Shown: positions 46,171 through 55,205 of the stretch, piece after piece
Layout: every line of letters begins with the position of its first letter
Position numbering within the stretch: the stretch's first letter is position 1
Source of the DNA: Polaribacter vadi
GTDB taxonomy: Bacteria > Bacteroidota > Bacteroidia > Flavobacteriales > Flavobacteriaceae
Direction: 5' to 3'
DNA length: 64,000 bases
Assembly: GCF_018861005.1 (NCBI RefSeq)
Contig: NZ_JAHKQL010000031.1
Location: 278,657 to 342,656 of the forward strand
The notes under the pieces: model-generated
Databases searched by the model: none
What the model saw: only the letters and a program-made list of their open reading frames with translations
Told to the model about the DNA's origin: nothing
Made by a program: the position numbers and the translations under genes

Positions 46171-46935
46171 ATGCAAAAAAAGAAACGCATATTACTAAAA
46201 ATAGGTTCTAATACCCTTACTAAAGAAACCAATAATATATCAAGAGGGAAAATTGAAGATATTGCAAATCAGATTGCAAAACTCAAGAACACTTGCGAGT
46301 TTATTATTGTAAGTTCTGGTGCAATTGCTGTAGCTAAACAGTTTGTAAAATTAGAGAGTAAACAAGAAGAAGTCTTTGTAAAACAAGCTTTAGCTTCTAT
46401 TGGTCAGCCTCATTTAATAAGAATTTATCAAGAAATTTTTAGAGAATATGGTTTATTGAGTTCTCAGTGTCTACTCTCCTATTCAGATTTTGAAAAACAA
46501 GAAAGCAAAACCAATATTGTAAACACCATAAATGTTTTGGTAAACAATAATTACATTCCTATCATCAACGAAAATGATACTGTTGCCACAGACGAAATTA
46601 AATTTGGTGATAATGATAAACTAGCAGCGTTAACTGCTACTTTATTAGATGTAGATTTATTGGTAATTGCCACAAATACAAATGGAATTTACACAAAAGA
46701 ATCTTTCAAAAATAATGCTCCTAAAACCATTTTAGAGGTTGATAATTTTGAGGATTTAAGAAAGGAAGTTGTGAGTTCTAAATCAACTCATGGAAGTGGA
46801 GGAATGGAATCTAAAATTGAAGCTGCTTCTTTAACTAAAAAAGAAAATATAGAAACTTGGATTGTTAACGGCTTAGAAGACAATTTTATTACAAATGCAT
46901 TTGAAAATAAAGTTCCGTTTACAAAAATAAAATAG
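46171..46935 (+). CDS. proB: Glutamate 5-kinase
   Basis: 254 residues, amino-acid kinase fold: LLKIGSNTLT at the start, IVSSGAIAVAKQ, INENDTVATDEIKFGDNDKL and KSTHGSGGMESKIEAA. It lacks the C-terminal PUA domain seen in E. coli ProB, as in many short forms. It is the proline-inhibited first step of proline synthesis. A repeat-bearing gap follows. Confidence 0.94.
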   Translation: MQKKKRILLKIGSNTLTKETNNISRGKIEDIANQIAKLKNTCEFIIVSSGAIAVAKQFVKLESKQEEVFVKQALASIGQPHLIRIYQEIFREYGLLSSQCLLSYSDFEKQESKTNIVNTINVLVNNNYIPIINENDTVATDEIKFGDNDKLAALTATLLDVDLLVIATNTNGIYTKESFKNNAPKTILEVDNFEDLRKEVVSSKSTHGSGGMESKIEAASLTKKENIETWIVNGLEDNFITNAFENKVPFTKIK

Positions 46936-46942
46936 AGCAATA

Positions 46943-47020
46943 CTACAAGGTTTAAAAATCCTTATGAGTATATAAAATTACGAATTAATACCTACAAGGT
47001 TTTTGAAACCTAATAGGAAA
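46943..47020. repeat. CTACAAGG-type palindromic repeats between proB and argF
   Basis: CTACAAGGTTT occurs at 46943-46953 and again at 46992-47002. The second copy continues as an imperfect inverted repeat (CCTACAAGGTTT with AAACCTAATAGG, 2 mismatches). Same family as the units after argC; they occupy the 95-base gap. Confidence 0.55.
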
Positions 47021-47030
47021 ATAGAATAGA

Positions 47031-47969
47031 ATGAAACATTATACATCCATTAACGACATTGAAAACATCAATTCTTGGATTGATGAAGCTAAAGAAATTA
47101 AAGCAAATCCGCTTGCAAACAAAGAATTAGGCAAAAACAAAACACTTGGATTGTTATTCTTTAATTCAAGTTTACGTACACGTTTAAGTACTCAAAAAGC
47201 AGCTTTAAATTTAGGAATGGACCCTATTGTTATGAATGTTTCTGGTGATGCTTGGGGAATTGAATTTGGTGATGGAACTGTAATGAATGGTAATACTGCA
47301 GAACATATTAAAGAAGCTGCAGCTGTAGTTTCTCAATATTGTGATATTATTGCTGTAAGAGCTTTCCCAAGTTTAACAGACAAAGAAAAAGACGAATCTG
47401 AGCAAATTTTAAATTCGTTTGTAGAATTTGCTTCTGTACCAATTATAAGCATGGAAAGTGCAACTGGGCATCCTTTACAAGGTTTAACAGATGCAATTAC
47501 AATTTCTGAAAATGCAACAAAAAAGAAACCAAAAGTTGTTTTAAGTTGGGCTCCTCATGTTAAAACGTTGCCACACGCAGTTGCTAATAGTTTTACACAA
47601 GCAATGCAAAAAATGGATGTTGAGTTTGTAATTGCAAATCCAGAAGGATATAATTTAAGCAAAGAAATATCAAAAGATACACCTATTTATCACAACCAAG
47701 AAGAAGCTTTTAAAGATGCTGATTTTGTATACACTAAAAACTGGAGTTCTTATGAAACTTATGGTCAACTTTTAGAAGTTAATGAAAATTGGACCATTAC
47801 AAAAGATAAGATTGGTGATGCTAAATTTATGCACTGTTTACCTGTTAGAAGAAATGTTGTTGTTGAAGATGCTGTTTTAGATTCTGATAGTTCTTTGGTT
47901 ATTAAACAAGCAAATAACAGAACTTATGCAGCACAATTGGTATTGAAAAAAATATTAGAAAACAACTAA
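47031..47969 (+). CDS. argF': N-acylornithine (acetyl/succinyl) carbamoyltransferase
   Basis: 312 residues. FFNSSLRTRLSTQKAA is the carbamoyl-phosphate loop of the acylornithine branch (not STRTR of classical OTCase), ESATGHPLQGLTDAIT and MHCLPVRRNVVV complete the site. Bacteroidota use this acylated-ornithine route. The residue that separates acetyl- (Glu) from succinyl-specific (Pro) enzymes appears to be Ala90 here (NGNTAEHI), so specificity is open. Confidence 0.92.
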   Translation: MKHYTSINDIENINSWIDEAKEIKANPLANKELGKNKTLGLLFFNSSLRTRLSTQKAALNLGMDPIVMNVSGDAWGIEFGDGTVMNGNTAEHIKEAAAVVSQYCDIIAVRAFPSLTDKEKDESEQILNSFVEFASVPIISMESATGHPLQGLTDAITISENATKKKPKVVLSWAPHVKTLPHAVANSFTQAMQKMDVEFVIANPEGYNLSKEISKDTPIYHNQEEAFKDADFVYTKNWSSYETYGQLLEVNENWTITKDKIGDAKFMHCLPVRRNVVVEDAVLDSDSSLVIKQANNRTYAAQLVLKKILENN

Positions 47970-47972
47970 AAT

Positions 47973-48032
47973 CATTGAGATGTTCGAAGCAATTTGTCAA
48001 TTAATAAAGAGATTGCTTCATTCTTCGCAATG
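47973..48032. repeat. GAAGCAAT-type palindromic repeat between argF and argB
   Basis: Left arm 47973-47993 (CATTG...GAAGCAAT) and right arm 48012-48032 (ATTGCTTC...CGCAATG) form an imperfect 21-base inverted repeat. The right half, ATTGCTTCATTCTTCGCAAT, is like a widely dispersed bacterial repeat sequence. It is a different family from the CTACAAG units. Confidence 0.65.
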
Positions 48033-48047
48033 ACAGATACTTGAAAA

Positions 48048-48824
48048 ATGGAAAAACTATCAATCATAAAAATTGGGGGAAATATTATAGAAGATGAAAC
48101 TTCTTTAAATGCTTTCTTACAACTATTTTCTAACCTTGAAGGACATAAAATTTTAGTTCACGGAGGTGGAAAACGTGCAACTCACATTGCATCAAAATTA
48201 GGTATTGAGTCTAAAATGATAAATGGTAGACGTATTACTGATGCTGAAACTTTAGAAGTAATTACAATGGTTTATGGAGGTTTAGTCAACAAAAATGTGG
48301 TGGCTAAATTACAAGCTTTACAAGTGGATGCGATTGGTTTAACTGGTGCAGACATCAATAGTATAAAATCAGATAAAAGACCCGTAAAAGATATTGATTT
48401 TGGTTTTGTGGGCGATGTAAAAAAAGTAGCTTCAAATTCTATTGATAAATTAATTCAAGCTGATTTTACACCTGTTTTTTGTGCAATTACGCACGATGGA
48501 AATGGGCAATTACTAAACACAAATGCTGATACAATTGCAAGTACAATTGGAGTTGGAATGAGTGAAATTTATGATACATCAATTTATTATTGCTTTGAAT
48601 TAAATGGTGTTTTACAAGATTTTTCTGATAAAAATTCGGTAATAAAAAACATCAATTCTGAAACTTATAAAGAGTTATTAGAAAACGGAATTATTTCTGA
48701 TGGAATGATTCCAAAGCTAGATAATTGTATTGATGCTTTAAACAACGGAGTTAAAAAAGTTCATATTGGTAATACAGCAATGCTAACAAAAGAAAACGAT
48801 AATTTTACAACAATTACATTATAA
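48048..48824 (+). CDS. argB: N-acylglutamate kinase
   Basis: 258 residues, amino-acid kinase fold: IIKIGGNIIED, ILVHGGGKRATHIASKLG, and ISDGMIPKLDNCIDALNNGV near the end are ArgB signatures. It phosphorylates N-acylglutamate. The next gene's ATG overlaps its stop by one base. Confidence 0.95.
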   Translation: MEKLSIIKIGGNIIEDETSLNAFLQLFSNLEGHKILVHGGGKRATHIASKLGIESKMINGRRITDAETLEVITMVYGGLVNKNVVAKLQALQVDAIGLTGADINSIKSDKRPVKDIDFGFVGDVKKVASNSIDKLIQADFTPVFCAITHDGNGQLLNTNADTIASTIGVGMSEIYDTSIYYCFELNGVLQDFSDKNSVIKNINSETYKELLENGIISDGMIPKLDNCIDALNNGVKKVHIGNTAMLTKENDNFTTITL

Positions 48825-49894
48825 TGATGACTATTGAAAAATTAACAGAAAAAGCAATTTCACTTTTAAAAAGTTTAATTGAAACCCAATCTTTTTCTAC
48901 GGAAGAAGACCAAACTGCAGCTTTAATTGAAGCTTGGTTTGTAGAATTTAAAATTCCGTTTAAAAGATCTAAAAACAATGTTTGGGCAACCAACAAACAT
49001 TTTGATGAAAGCAAACCAACCTTATTACTAAACTCGCATCACGATACTGTAAAACCAAACTCAGCTTACACAAACGCCCCTTTAAATGCATTTGTAGAAA
49101 ATGGTAAATTATTTGGTTTAGGTTCTAATGATGCTGGTGGATGTTTGGTGTCTTTAATGGCAACTTTTACCAATTTTTACGCTCAAGAAAACTTAAAATA
49201 CAATTTGGTTATTGTAGCCTCTGCAGAAGAAGAAAACTCAGGGCCTGATGGATTAAATAGTATGTTGCCAATAATTCCGCATATAGATGTTGCTATTGTT
49301 GGTGAGCCAACTTTAATGAATTTAGCTGTTGCAGAAAAAGGTTTGGTAGTTTTTGATGCTGTTGTAAAAGGAACTCCAAGTCATGCTGCACATCCAAATG
49401 ATAACAATTCAATTTATAATACTATTGAAGTTTTACAGTGGTTTAAAGATTTTAAATTCGAGAAATCTTCTGATGCTTTAGGTGATGTAAAAATGACAGT
49501 TACTCAAATAAATGCTGGTAAACAGCACAATGTGGTTCCTGCTCACGTAGATTTGGTTGTTGATGTTCGTGTAAATGATGCCTATTCTAATCAAGAAATT
49601 GCAGATATTTTACAAAAGCAATCTCCTTGCACAACTATAACACCTAGAAGTTTACGATTAAATTCATCGTCAATTTCTACAAATCACGATTTAGTAAAAG
49701 CAGGAATTGAAATAGGAAGAGAAACTTATGGCTCTCCTACCCTTTCTGATCAATCTGTGTTGAGTTGTCAATCTTTAAAATTAGGACCTGGAGATAGTAC
49801 ACGTTCTCATTCTGCAAACGAATTTATATATTTGGCAGAAATTGAAGAAGGAATACAAATTTATGTTGAATTATTGAATAGAGTAATTGTTTAA
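48824..49894 (+). CDS. argE: M20 deacylase, ArgE-type
   Basis: 356 residues of the M20 zinc aminoacylase family: NSHHDTVKPN, GSNDAGGC, ASAEEENSGPDGLNS and a dimerisation domain with GTPSHAAHPND. In the operon it should remove the acyl group from N-acylcitrulline, the partner step of the acylornithine carbamoyltransferase. Start overlaps argB stop. Confidence 0.9.
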   Translation: MMTIEKLTEKAISLLKSLIETQSFSTEEDQTAALIEAWFVEFKIPFKRSKNNVWATNKHFDESKPTLLLNSHHDTVKPNSAYTNAPLNAFVENGKLFGLGSNDAGGCLVSLMATFTNFYAQENLKYNLVIVASAEEENSGPDGLNSMLPIIPHIDVAIVGEPTLMNLAVAEKGLVVFDAVVKGTPSHAAHPNDNNSIYNTIEVLQWFKDFKFEKSSDALGDVKMTVTQINAGKQHNVVPAHVDLVVDVRVNDAYSNQEIADILQKQSPCTTITPRSLRLNSSSISTNHDLVKAGIEIGRETYGSPTLSDQSVLSCQSLKLGPGDSTRSHSANEFIYLAEIEEGIQIYVELLNRVIV

Positions 49895-49899
49895 TAAAG

Positions 49900-49982
49900 T
49901 TTGTCATTCCTGCGAAGGCAGGAATCTCAAAATAAAAAAGTAAGAAATAAAAATAGATTCCTGCATGCACAGGAATGACAAA
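49900..49982. repeat. TTCCTG-type nested palindromic repeat between argE and argH
   Basis: TTTGTCATTCCTG (49900-49912) and CAGGAATGACAAA (49970-49982) are a perfect 13-base inverted repeat. Inside, GCAGGAATCT (49918-49927) matches AGATTCCTGC (49955-49964). Each half is itself a small hairpin (TTCCTGCGAAGGCAGGAA). This is the form of a paired REP-like element, a third repeat family within the operon. Confidence 0.75.
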
Positions 49983-49993
49983 ATATAGAAAAT

Positions 49994-51268
49994 ATGAAAC
50001 TTTGGGATAAAGGATTTTCAATAGACAAACAAATAGAAAACTTTACAGTTGGTAATGATAGAGAAATTGACATTCACATTGCAAAATATGATGTTCAAGC
50101 TTCTCTAGCTCACGCAATAATGCTAGAATCCATTGGAATTATTACTGCTGATGAATTATCTGACTTAAAAAAAGGCTTAAACGAATTAGCATCAGACATC
50201 GAAAACGAAACATTCGTAATTGAACCTTCTTTTGAAGATGTACATTCTAAAATTGAATGGGAATTGACCAACAAATTAGGCGAAGTTGGTAAAAAAATTC
50301 ATACTGCTCGTTCTAGAAATGATCAAGTTTTAGTGGCTTTACAGTTGTATTACAAAGAAAATTTAGCAGTTGTCAATGATAAAGTAAAATCACTTTTTGA
50401 TACTTTATTAAATTTAGCAGATACTCACAAAGATTCATTATTGCCTGGTTATACGCATTTACAAGTTGCAATGCCATCATCATTTGGATTGTGGTTTTCT
50501 GCTTATGCTGAATTACTAATTGATGATGTTTATGTATTAAATGCCGTTTCTAAAGTTGTAGACCAAAACCCTTTAGGTTCTGCTGCTGGTTATGGTTCTT
50601 CTTTCCCTATTGATAGAGAATTAACTACCAAAGAATTAGAATTTGCAACTATGAAATACAATGTAGTGGCTGCACAATTGAGTCGTGGAAAAAGCGAACG
50701 TTCTATAGCTGCTGCTTTAGGAGGTTTATGTAATACAATGGCTCGTTTTGCTATGGACGTTTGTTTGTATATGAGTCAGAATTTTGGTTTTATTACGTTT
50801 CCTGATGAATTAACTACAGGTAGTAGTATTATGCCACATAAAAAAAACCCTGATGTTTTTGAATTAATCCGTGGAAAATGTAATAAAATTCAGGCTTTAC
50901 ATTCAGAAATGTTATTGATTACTAATAATTTACCAACAGGATATCATAGAGATTTTCAGTTATTAAAAGAAAACATCATTGCTGCTTTTGAAGATGTAAA
51001 AGATATTTTAGATATTCTTAATTATTCAATTCAGCAAGTAATTGTAAAAGATATTGATTTGAATGATGAAAAATATCAATATTTATTTACGGTTGATAGC
51101 ATTAATAATTTAGTGGTTGAAGGCATGTCTTTTAGAGAAGCCTATCAAAAAATTGGTGGACAAGTGCAAGAAGGAACTTACAAACCAGATTTAGGTAAAC
51201 AACATACACATGTTGGTAGTATTCATAATTTATCCTTAGAAAAAATTAGAGAAAAATTCCCAAAATAA
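49994..51268 (+). CDS. argH: Argininosuccinate lyase
   Basis: 424 residues. Fumarase/aspartase superfamily: GKKIHTARSRNDQVLVALQ, GYTHLQVAMPSSFG and the signature GSSIMPHKKNPD with the catalytic Ser loop. It splits argininosuccinate to arginine and fumarate. Last gene of the operon, followed by a strong terminator. Confidence 0.96.
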   Translation: MKLWDKGFSIDKQIENFTVGNDREIDIHIAKYDVQASLAHAIMLESIGIITADELSDLKKGLNELASDIENETFVIEPSFEDVHSKIEWELTNKLGEVGKKIHTARSRNDQVLVALQLYYKENLAVVNDKVKSLFDTLLNLADTHKDSLLPGYTHLQVAMPSSFGLWFSAYAELLIDDVYVLNAVSKVVDQNPLGSAAGYGSSFPIDRELTTKELEFATMKYNVVAAQLSRGKSERSIAAALGGLCNTMARFAMDVCLYMSQNFGFITFPDELTTGSSIMPHKKNPDVFELIRGKCNKIQALHSEMLLITNNLPTGYHRDFQLLKENIIAAFEDVKDILDILNYSIQQVIVKDIDLNDEKYQYLFTVDSINNLVVEGMSFREAYQKIGGQVQEGTYKPDLGKQHTHVGSIHNLSLEKIREKFPK

Positions 51269-51294
51269 CAGCCTCTTAAAATATCAACAAAAAC

Positions 51295-51333
51295 AAAAAA
51301 TCCTAGTCTACATTATGTAAACTAGGATTTTTT
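51295..51333. terminator. Bidirectional terminator after argH
   Basis: AAAAAATCCTAGT (51295-51307) and ACTAGGATTTTTT (51321-51333) are perfect 13-base arms with a 13-base loop; the right arm ends in a T-run. It serves argH on the plus strand and, because the left arm starts with A6, the outer-membrane protein gene on the minus strand. Confidence 0.9.
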
Positions 51334-51353
51334 ATTTCTGGATTTTATCAATC

Positions 51354-51950
51354 TTAAAAATAAAAATTGAAACCAATACTTGCACTAAAAACATCGTTTA
51401 CTTTAACTTCACTAGATGTAATTGTATACCATAAATAGGTTTCAACTGTACTTGCTTCCACATAAAAATCTACTCCACTAAAAATCTTTTTATTTTTAAA
51501 ATCCTTATGCAATAAAGCACCTCCAAAAACCGTAAAGTGAAAAGCATTAGGTACATAATACCCTTCTGGATAAATTTCTGGCAATGTTGTAAATGAATTT
51601 GTACCAATTTCATAAGAAGTTGTAAAACCTGCAATTGGTGTAATTATTAAATCTTTTCCAATTTCTTTTCTGTAAATAGGAAACGTATTTTTAATAGTTA
51701 ATAAATGTATTCTGTCTGCTTTAGAAGCAGATTCTGGCACATAACCATATAATAACTCAGAATATAACACCTTATTAAACAACTGATAACCAACACCAAG
51801 AGAAACAAAACCAATATTTCCTGCAAATTGAACTTTTGCATAATCTGGTACATACCAAGCTTTTTCTTTGTCTAAATTAACTTCTTGACCATAAGATTTT
51901 GAAAACAACAATACCAATAATACTAATAGGTAAATACTTTTATTTTTCAT
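51354..51950 (-). CDS. Predicted outer-membrane beta-barrel protein
   Basis: 198 residues with a signal peptide (LLVLLVLLFSKSYG). The mature part has alternating beta strands with aromatic girdles (VQFAGNIGFVSLGVGYQLF, ALLHKDFKNKKIFSGV) and ends in SIGFNFYF, a typical barrel C terminus. I know no named family. Its start is 5 bases from the stop of the phosphoesterase gene, so they are co-transcribed. Confidence 0.78.
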   Translation of the reverse strand: MKNKSIYLLVLLVLLFSKSYGQEVNLDKEKAWYVPDYAKVQFAGNIGFVSLGVGYQLFNKVLYSELLYGYVPESASKADRIHLLTIKNTFPIYRKEIGKDLIITPIAGFTTSYEIGTNSFTTLPEIYPEGYYVPNAFHFTVFGGALLHKDFKNKKIFSGVDFYVEASTVETYLWYTITSSEVKVNDVFSASIGFNFYF

Positions 51951-51955
51951 TCTAA

Positions 51956-52747
51956 TTATAATTCTATAAGTTCTACATTAAAATCTTTATCCTTAATTTG
52001 AACTGTTGCATAAACTGGATCTTTTAATGATGGTACAATTAAATAATCTACATCTCCTTCTTCATAAAAATAACTGTGTGTGTGACCATGTAATGAAAGA
52101 GAAACATTATTGTCTTCCATTAAACTTTGATAAGTTTCTATCATTTCTGGGGTTAAATCTCTACTTACATAAGTTGGTATATGCGCAAACGAAAAAACTT
52201 GATTATAATTTAAATTATCACTCAAATTATCTGCTAACCAATCAAAATCTGGGTCTTTACCACTTTCCCAAATAATATCATCAAAAAGCACAAATTTGTT
52301 ATTATTAAACACAAAAGAATAATTGAAATCACCAAACATATCATTATAAATAATACTTCCGTTTGAATTGTAATCATGATTCCCTATTACAGTAAAATAA
52401 GGTTTGTTTAAGTTTTTCATAATATCATAAAAAATCTCAAACTCTTTTAACAAAGCCTGATCTGCAATATCACCTCCAAAAACAACAAATAAAATATCGT
52501 CATTTTTGTTAATATCCTCAATAACAGTTCTTAAATTATTATAAGAATAATGTACATCTGTAACAAAGGCAAACTTAAAGTCTTGAGAACTAATCGTAAT
52601 ATCTTTAAGAAGTGCTAAATTTTTAGCTGTTGTATTCTTTTGTTCTGATTTAACACTGGCAACATAAACACTATACTCAAAAAAATTATCGCAAGTAGTT
52701 AGTGTAAATGCTATTGCAATAAATAATAGATTTCTAATAAATTTCAT
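51956..52747 (-). CDS. Lipoprotein calcineurin-like metallophosphoesterase
   Basis: 263 residues. Lipoprotein-type signal (LLFIAIAFTLTTC, Cys at 19). Metal-ligand motifs in order: FVTDVHY, FGGDIAD, VIGNHDYN, FAHIPTY, LHGHTHS. Smaller than the enzyme at 14995 and without its Fn3 domains. Likely anchored in the periplasm; substrate unknown. First gene of a two-gene operon with the barrel protein. Confidence 0.87.
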   Translation of the reverse strand: MKFIRNLLFIAIAFTLTTCDNFFEYSVYVASVKSEQKNTTAKNLALLKDITISSQDFKFAFVTDVHYSYNNLRTVIEDINKNDDILFVVFGGDIADQALLKEFEIFYDIMKNLNKPYFTVIGNHDYNSNGSIIYNDMFGDFNYSFVFNNNKFVLFDDIIWESGKDPDFDWLADNLSDNLNYNQVFSFAHIPTYVSRDLTPEMIETYQSLMEDNNVSLSLHGHTHSYFYEEGDVDYLIVPSLKDPVYATVQIKDKDFNVELIEL

Positions 52748-52980
52748 TAAATAATTAATTTAATATTTTATAATAAATTTCTCCTAAAGGACTAATAGAC
52801 GTAATAAAAATATAACCTTACATATTTTTGAAATGAGTAATAAATTTAACATTATATCTATTTACGATAGAATTAAAACAGGCGCAAAAGTATAATCTAT
52901 ATGGATATTTCATTAAATGAATACACTTTAATTTTAAAATTTTATATTTGCAAACTAATTTTTAAAAAATACTACATAAA

Positions 52981-53598
52981 ATGTTTTGGTACCATGATGA
53001 TGTTGAACGTTTAGGAAATGAGATAGATAAGTTAGAGTATAAACCAAAAATGATTTTTTATGGTAGTTCAACATTTACTTTATGGAATGATTTAACAACA
53101 ATTTTTAAAGATTACAGTCCTATAAATTTAGGTTTTGGGGGTTCTACTTTAGCTGCTTGTACTTGGTATTTTGATCGTGTTTTTAAAGATTTAGACGATA
53201 TAGATTCAATTGTGATTTATGCAGGTGATAATGATTTAGGTGATGGTAGACACCCAGAAGAAGTTTATCTATATTTAGAAAATTTAATAACTAAAATTAG
53301 AACTAAATATGGTAATATTAAATGCTCTGTTATTTCAATAAAGCCTAGTATTGCTCGTTTTCATTTGTTAAATAGTATTCGTTATACAAACACAATTATT
53401 AAAAACTTAACAACTAAAGATGATAATTTATACTTTATAGATATTTATGATAAATTCTTAGACCAAAATGGAAACCCAGATAGTATCTTTTTCGAAGCAG
53501 ATGGTTTACATTTTAATGCTTTAGGTTACGAATTGATAGTAAATGCTTTAAAAGCAAACTCAGAAATATTTCCTGTAAAAATTCTTGAAGAAATATAG
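52981..53598 (+). CDS. SGNH/GDSL-family hydrolase
   Basis: 205 residues. The SGNH blocks are present: YGSST (nucleophile Ser), NLGFGGST, YAGDNDLGDG (Gly, Asn) and DGLHFNALGYELI (Asp, His). No signal peptide. TATATTTG at 52943-52950 is an exact -7 box 31 bases upstream, without a clear -33 TTG. It precedes an esterase by 33 bases. Probably deacylates a carbohydrate or lipid; not resolvable. Confidence 0.87.
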   Translation: MFWYHDDVERLGNEIDKLEYKPKMIFYGSSTFTLWNDLTTIFKDYSPINLGFGGSTLAACTWYFDRVFKDLDDIDSIVIYAGDNDLGDGRHPEEVYLYLENLITKIRTKYGNIKCSVISIKPSIARFHLLNSIRYTNTIIKNLTTKDDNLYFIDIYDKFLDQNGNPDSIFFEADGLHFNALGYELIVNALKANSEIFPVKILEEI

Positions 53599-53631
53599 AT
53601 TAGGTACTATCTTTACTACAAAAATTTCTTC

Positions 53632-54360
53632 ATGAAAAGAGAATATCATAAGTGGTTTAGTCCAAATCTAGAAAAAGAAATGGAATTACTTGTTTTTGGT
53701 GATTCTGGTGCTAAAGTACTTTTTTTTCCACCTAGAATGGGTCGTTTTTATGATTACGAAAACTGGAGAGTTATTAAATCTTTAGAAGATAAAATTAATA
53801 ATGGAGATCTACAAATATTCTGTGTAGATAGCGTAGATTTAGAATCTTTTTACAATAGTTTTTCTCATCCTGGTTACAGAATTTACAGACACATACAATA
53901 TGAAAAATATGTGTTAGAAGAAGTTTTACCTCTTGCCAATTTAATAAACAACAATCCTAATATAATTTCTGCTGGTTGTAGTTTAGGCGCTTATCATGCA
54001 GTTAATGTTGCCATGCGTCATCCGCATTTATTTTGCAAAGTTGTGGGTATGAGTGGACGTTATGATTTAACACAATCTAAAGGATACTTTAGAGATTTAT
54101 TAAGCGGTTTTCATAATGATTTTGTGTATTTTAATATGCCAAATCAATATTTAAAAAATCTCGATGATTCAAATTTAATTGAACAATTAAATAAAATGGA
54201 TATAATTTTACCTATTGGTAAAGAAGATTCGTTTTTAGAAAGTAACTATACTTTGTCTAATATTTTAAATGAAAAAGGAATTTCTCATCAATTATTTGAA
54301 TGGGAAGAAGAAGCTCACAAAGCCAGATATTGGAGAGAAATGGTTAAAATTTACCTTTAG
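53632..54360 (+). CDS. Esterase-like alpha/beta hydrolase
   Basis: 242 residues. The nucleophile elbow GCSLGAYHA contains the catalytic Ser; the His is likely in EEEAHKARYWREM. The ending is the normal family end, so the protein is complete. Upstream FPPRMGRFYDYEN is characteristic of this esterase group. Coupled with the SGNH hydrolase gene. Substrate unknown. Confidence 0.82.
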   Translation: MKREYHKWFSPNLEKEMELLVFGDSGAKVLFFPPRMGRFYDYENWRVIKSLEDKINNGDLQIFCVDSVDLESFYNSFSHPGYRIYRHIQYEKYVLEEVLPLANLINNNPNIISAGCSLGAYHAVNVAMRHPHLFCKVVGMSGRYDLTQSKGYFRDLLSGFHNDFVYFNMPNQYLKNLDDSNLIEQLNKMDIILPIGKEDSFLESNYTLSNILNEKGISHQLFEWEEEAHKARYWREMVKIYL

Positions 54361-54361
54361 A

Positions 54362-54475
54362 AAAAATAAAGTATATATTTATCCATCAGTAGGCCATGGC
54401 TATTCTTTTACAATTGGTAAAGGAAGACTAGCAACATGGCCAGATAGATTTTATGATTGGTTACAAAGTTTGTAG
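54362..54475 (+). pseudogene. C-terminal relic of a second alpha/beta hydrolase
   Basis: Directly after the esterase stop, in another frame, an open stretch encodes KVYIYPSVGHGYSFTIGKGR then TWPDRFYDWLQSL and a stop. This looks like the catalytic-His end of a carbohydrate-esterase-type alpha/beta hydrolase, but no matching N-terminal part exists in the window. An overlapping 68-codon ORF that starts within the esterase is not a plausible gene. Most likely a deletion remnant. Confidence 0.6.
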
Positions 54476-54488
54476 CATCATCTAAATT

Positions 54489-55205
54489 TTAAGGATTGGT
54501 AGACCATAAAGAAGCACCTTTTAACATTGCTCTTCTTGGTAATTTTAAACCTGCTAAAATTAATTCTGCAAAATCAACAGGTTGTAAAACATGGTCAGAA
54601 CCTTTTTCTAACATTCCTAAATCGATTGTTAAATCAGATTCTATTGTACTTGGTGTTAATGTATTTACTCTAATATTATGTTTACGTACTTCTTTCATTA
54701 AAGATTCTGATAAACCAATTACTGCAAATTTAGATGCACTATAAGCAGAAATATTTGCATTACCATTTAACCCTGCTGTAGATGAAACATTAATAATATC
54801 ACCTTCGTTTTTTTCAATTAAATGTGGTAAAACTTCTTTGGTAACATAGTACATACCCATAACATTGGTTTGTATAATTTTGCTCCAAACGTCAACTTCC
54901 ATATCCATAAAAGAACCTATTGCTGCAATACCTGCATTGTTTACCAAAATATCTACACCTCCTAAAGTATCAATAACCTTTTTAATATTAGTTTTTACTT
55001 CTTCATAATTACCAACATCAAAAACTGCGTAAGTTGCTTTGACTCCATAAGTTTCTAATTCTGTCACAGTTTCTTTTAAAACACTTTCTGTTCTACCAGT
55101 AATTGCTACATCAATACCTTCTTTTGCAAAGGCAATAGCAGTTGCTTTTCCTAAACCTCTACTACCTCCAGTAATTATTGCTTTTTTACTTTTTAAAGTA
55201 CTCAT
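54489..55205 (-). CDS. SDR family oxidoreductase (FabG-like)
   Basis: 238 residues: cofactor loop TGGSRGLG, VNNAG, catalytic Ser in VSSTAG, YSASK. Overall like 3-ketoacyl-ACP reductases of unassigned role. It stands alone between two gene relics. Not close to the SDR at 28543. Confidence 0.88.
   Translation of the reverse strand: MSTLKSKKAIITGGSRGLGKATAIAFAKEGIDVAITGRTESVLKETVTELETYGVKATYAVFDVGNYEEVKTNIKKVIDTLGGVDILVNNAGIAAIGSFMDMEVDVWSKIIQTNVMGMYYVTKEVLPHLIEKNEGDIINVSSTAGLNGNANISAYSASKFAVIGLSESLMKEVRKHNIRVNTLTPSTIESDLTIDLGMLEKGSDHVLQPVDFAELILAGLKLPRRAMLKGASLWSTNP

Noticed and set aside
54269..54475. 68-codon ORF overlapping the esterase end as a gene
   Set aside because: Its first 30 codons only shadow the esterase; the meaningful part is the relic after 54360.
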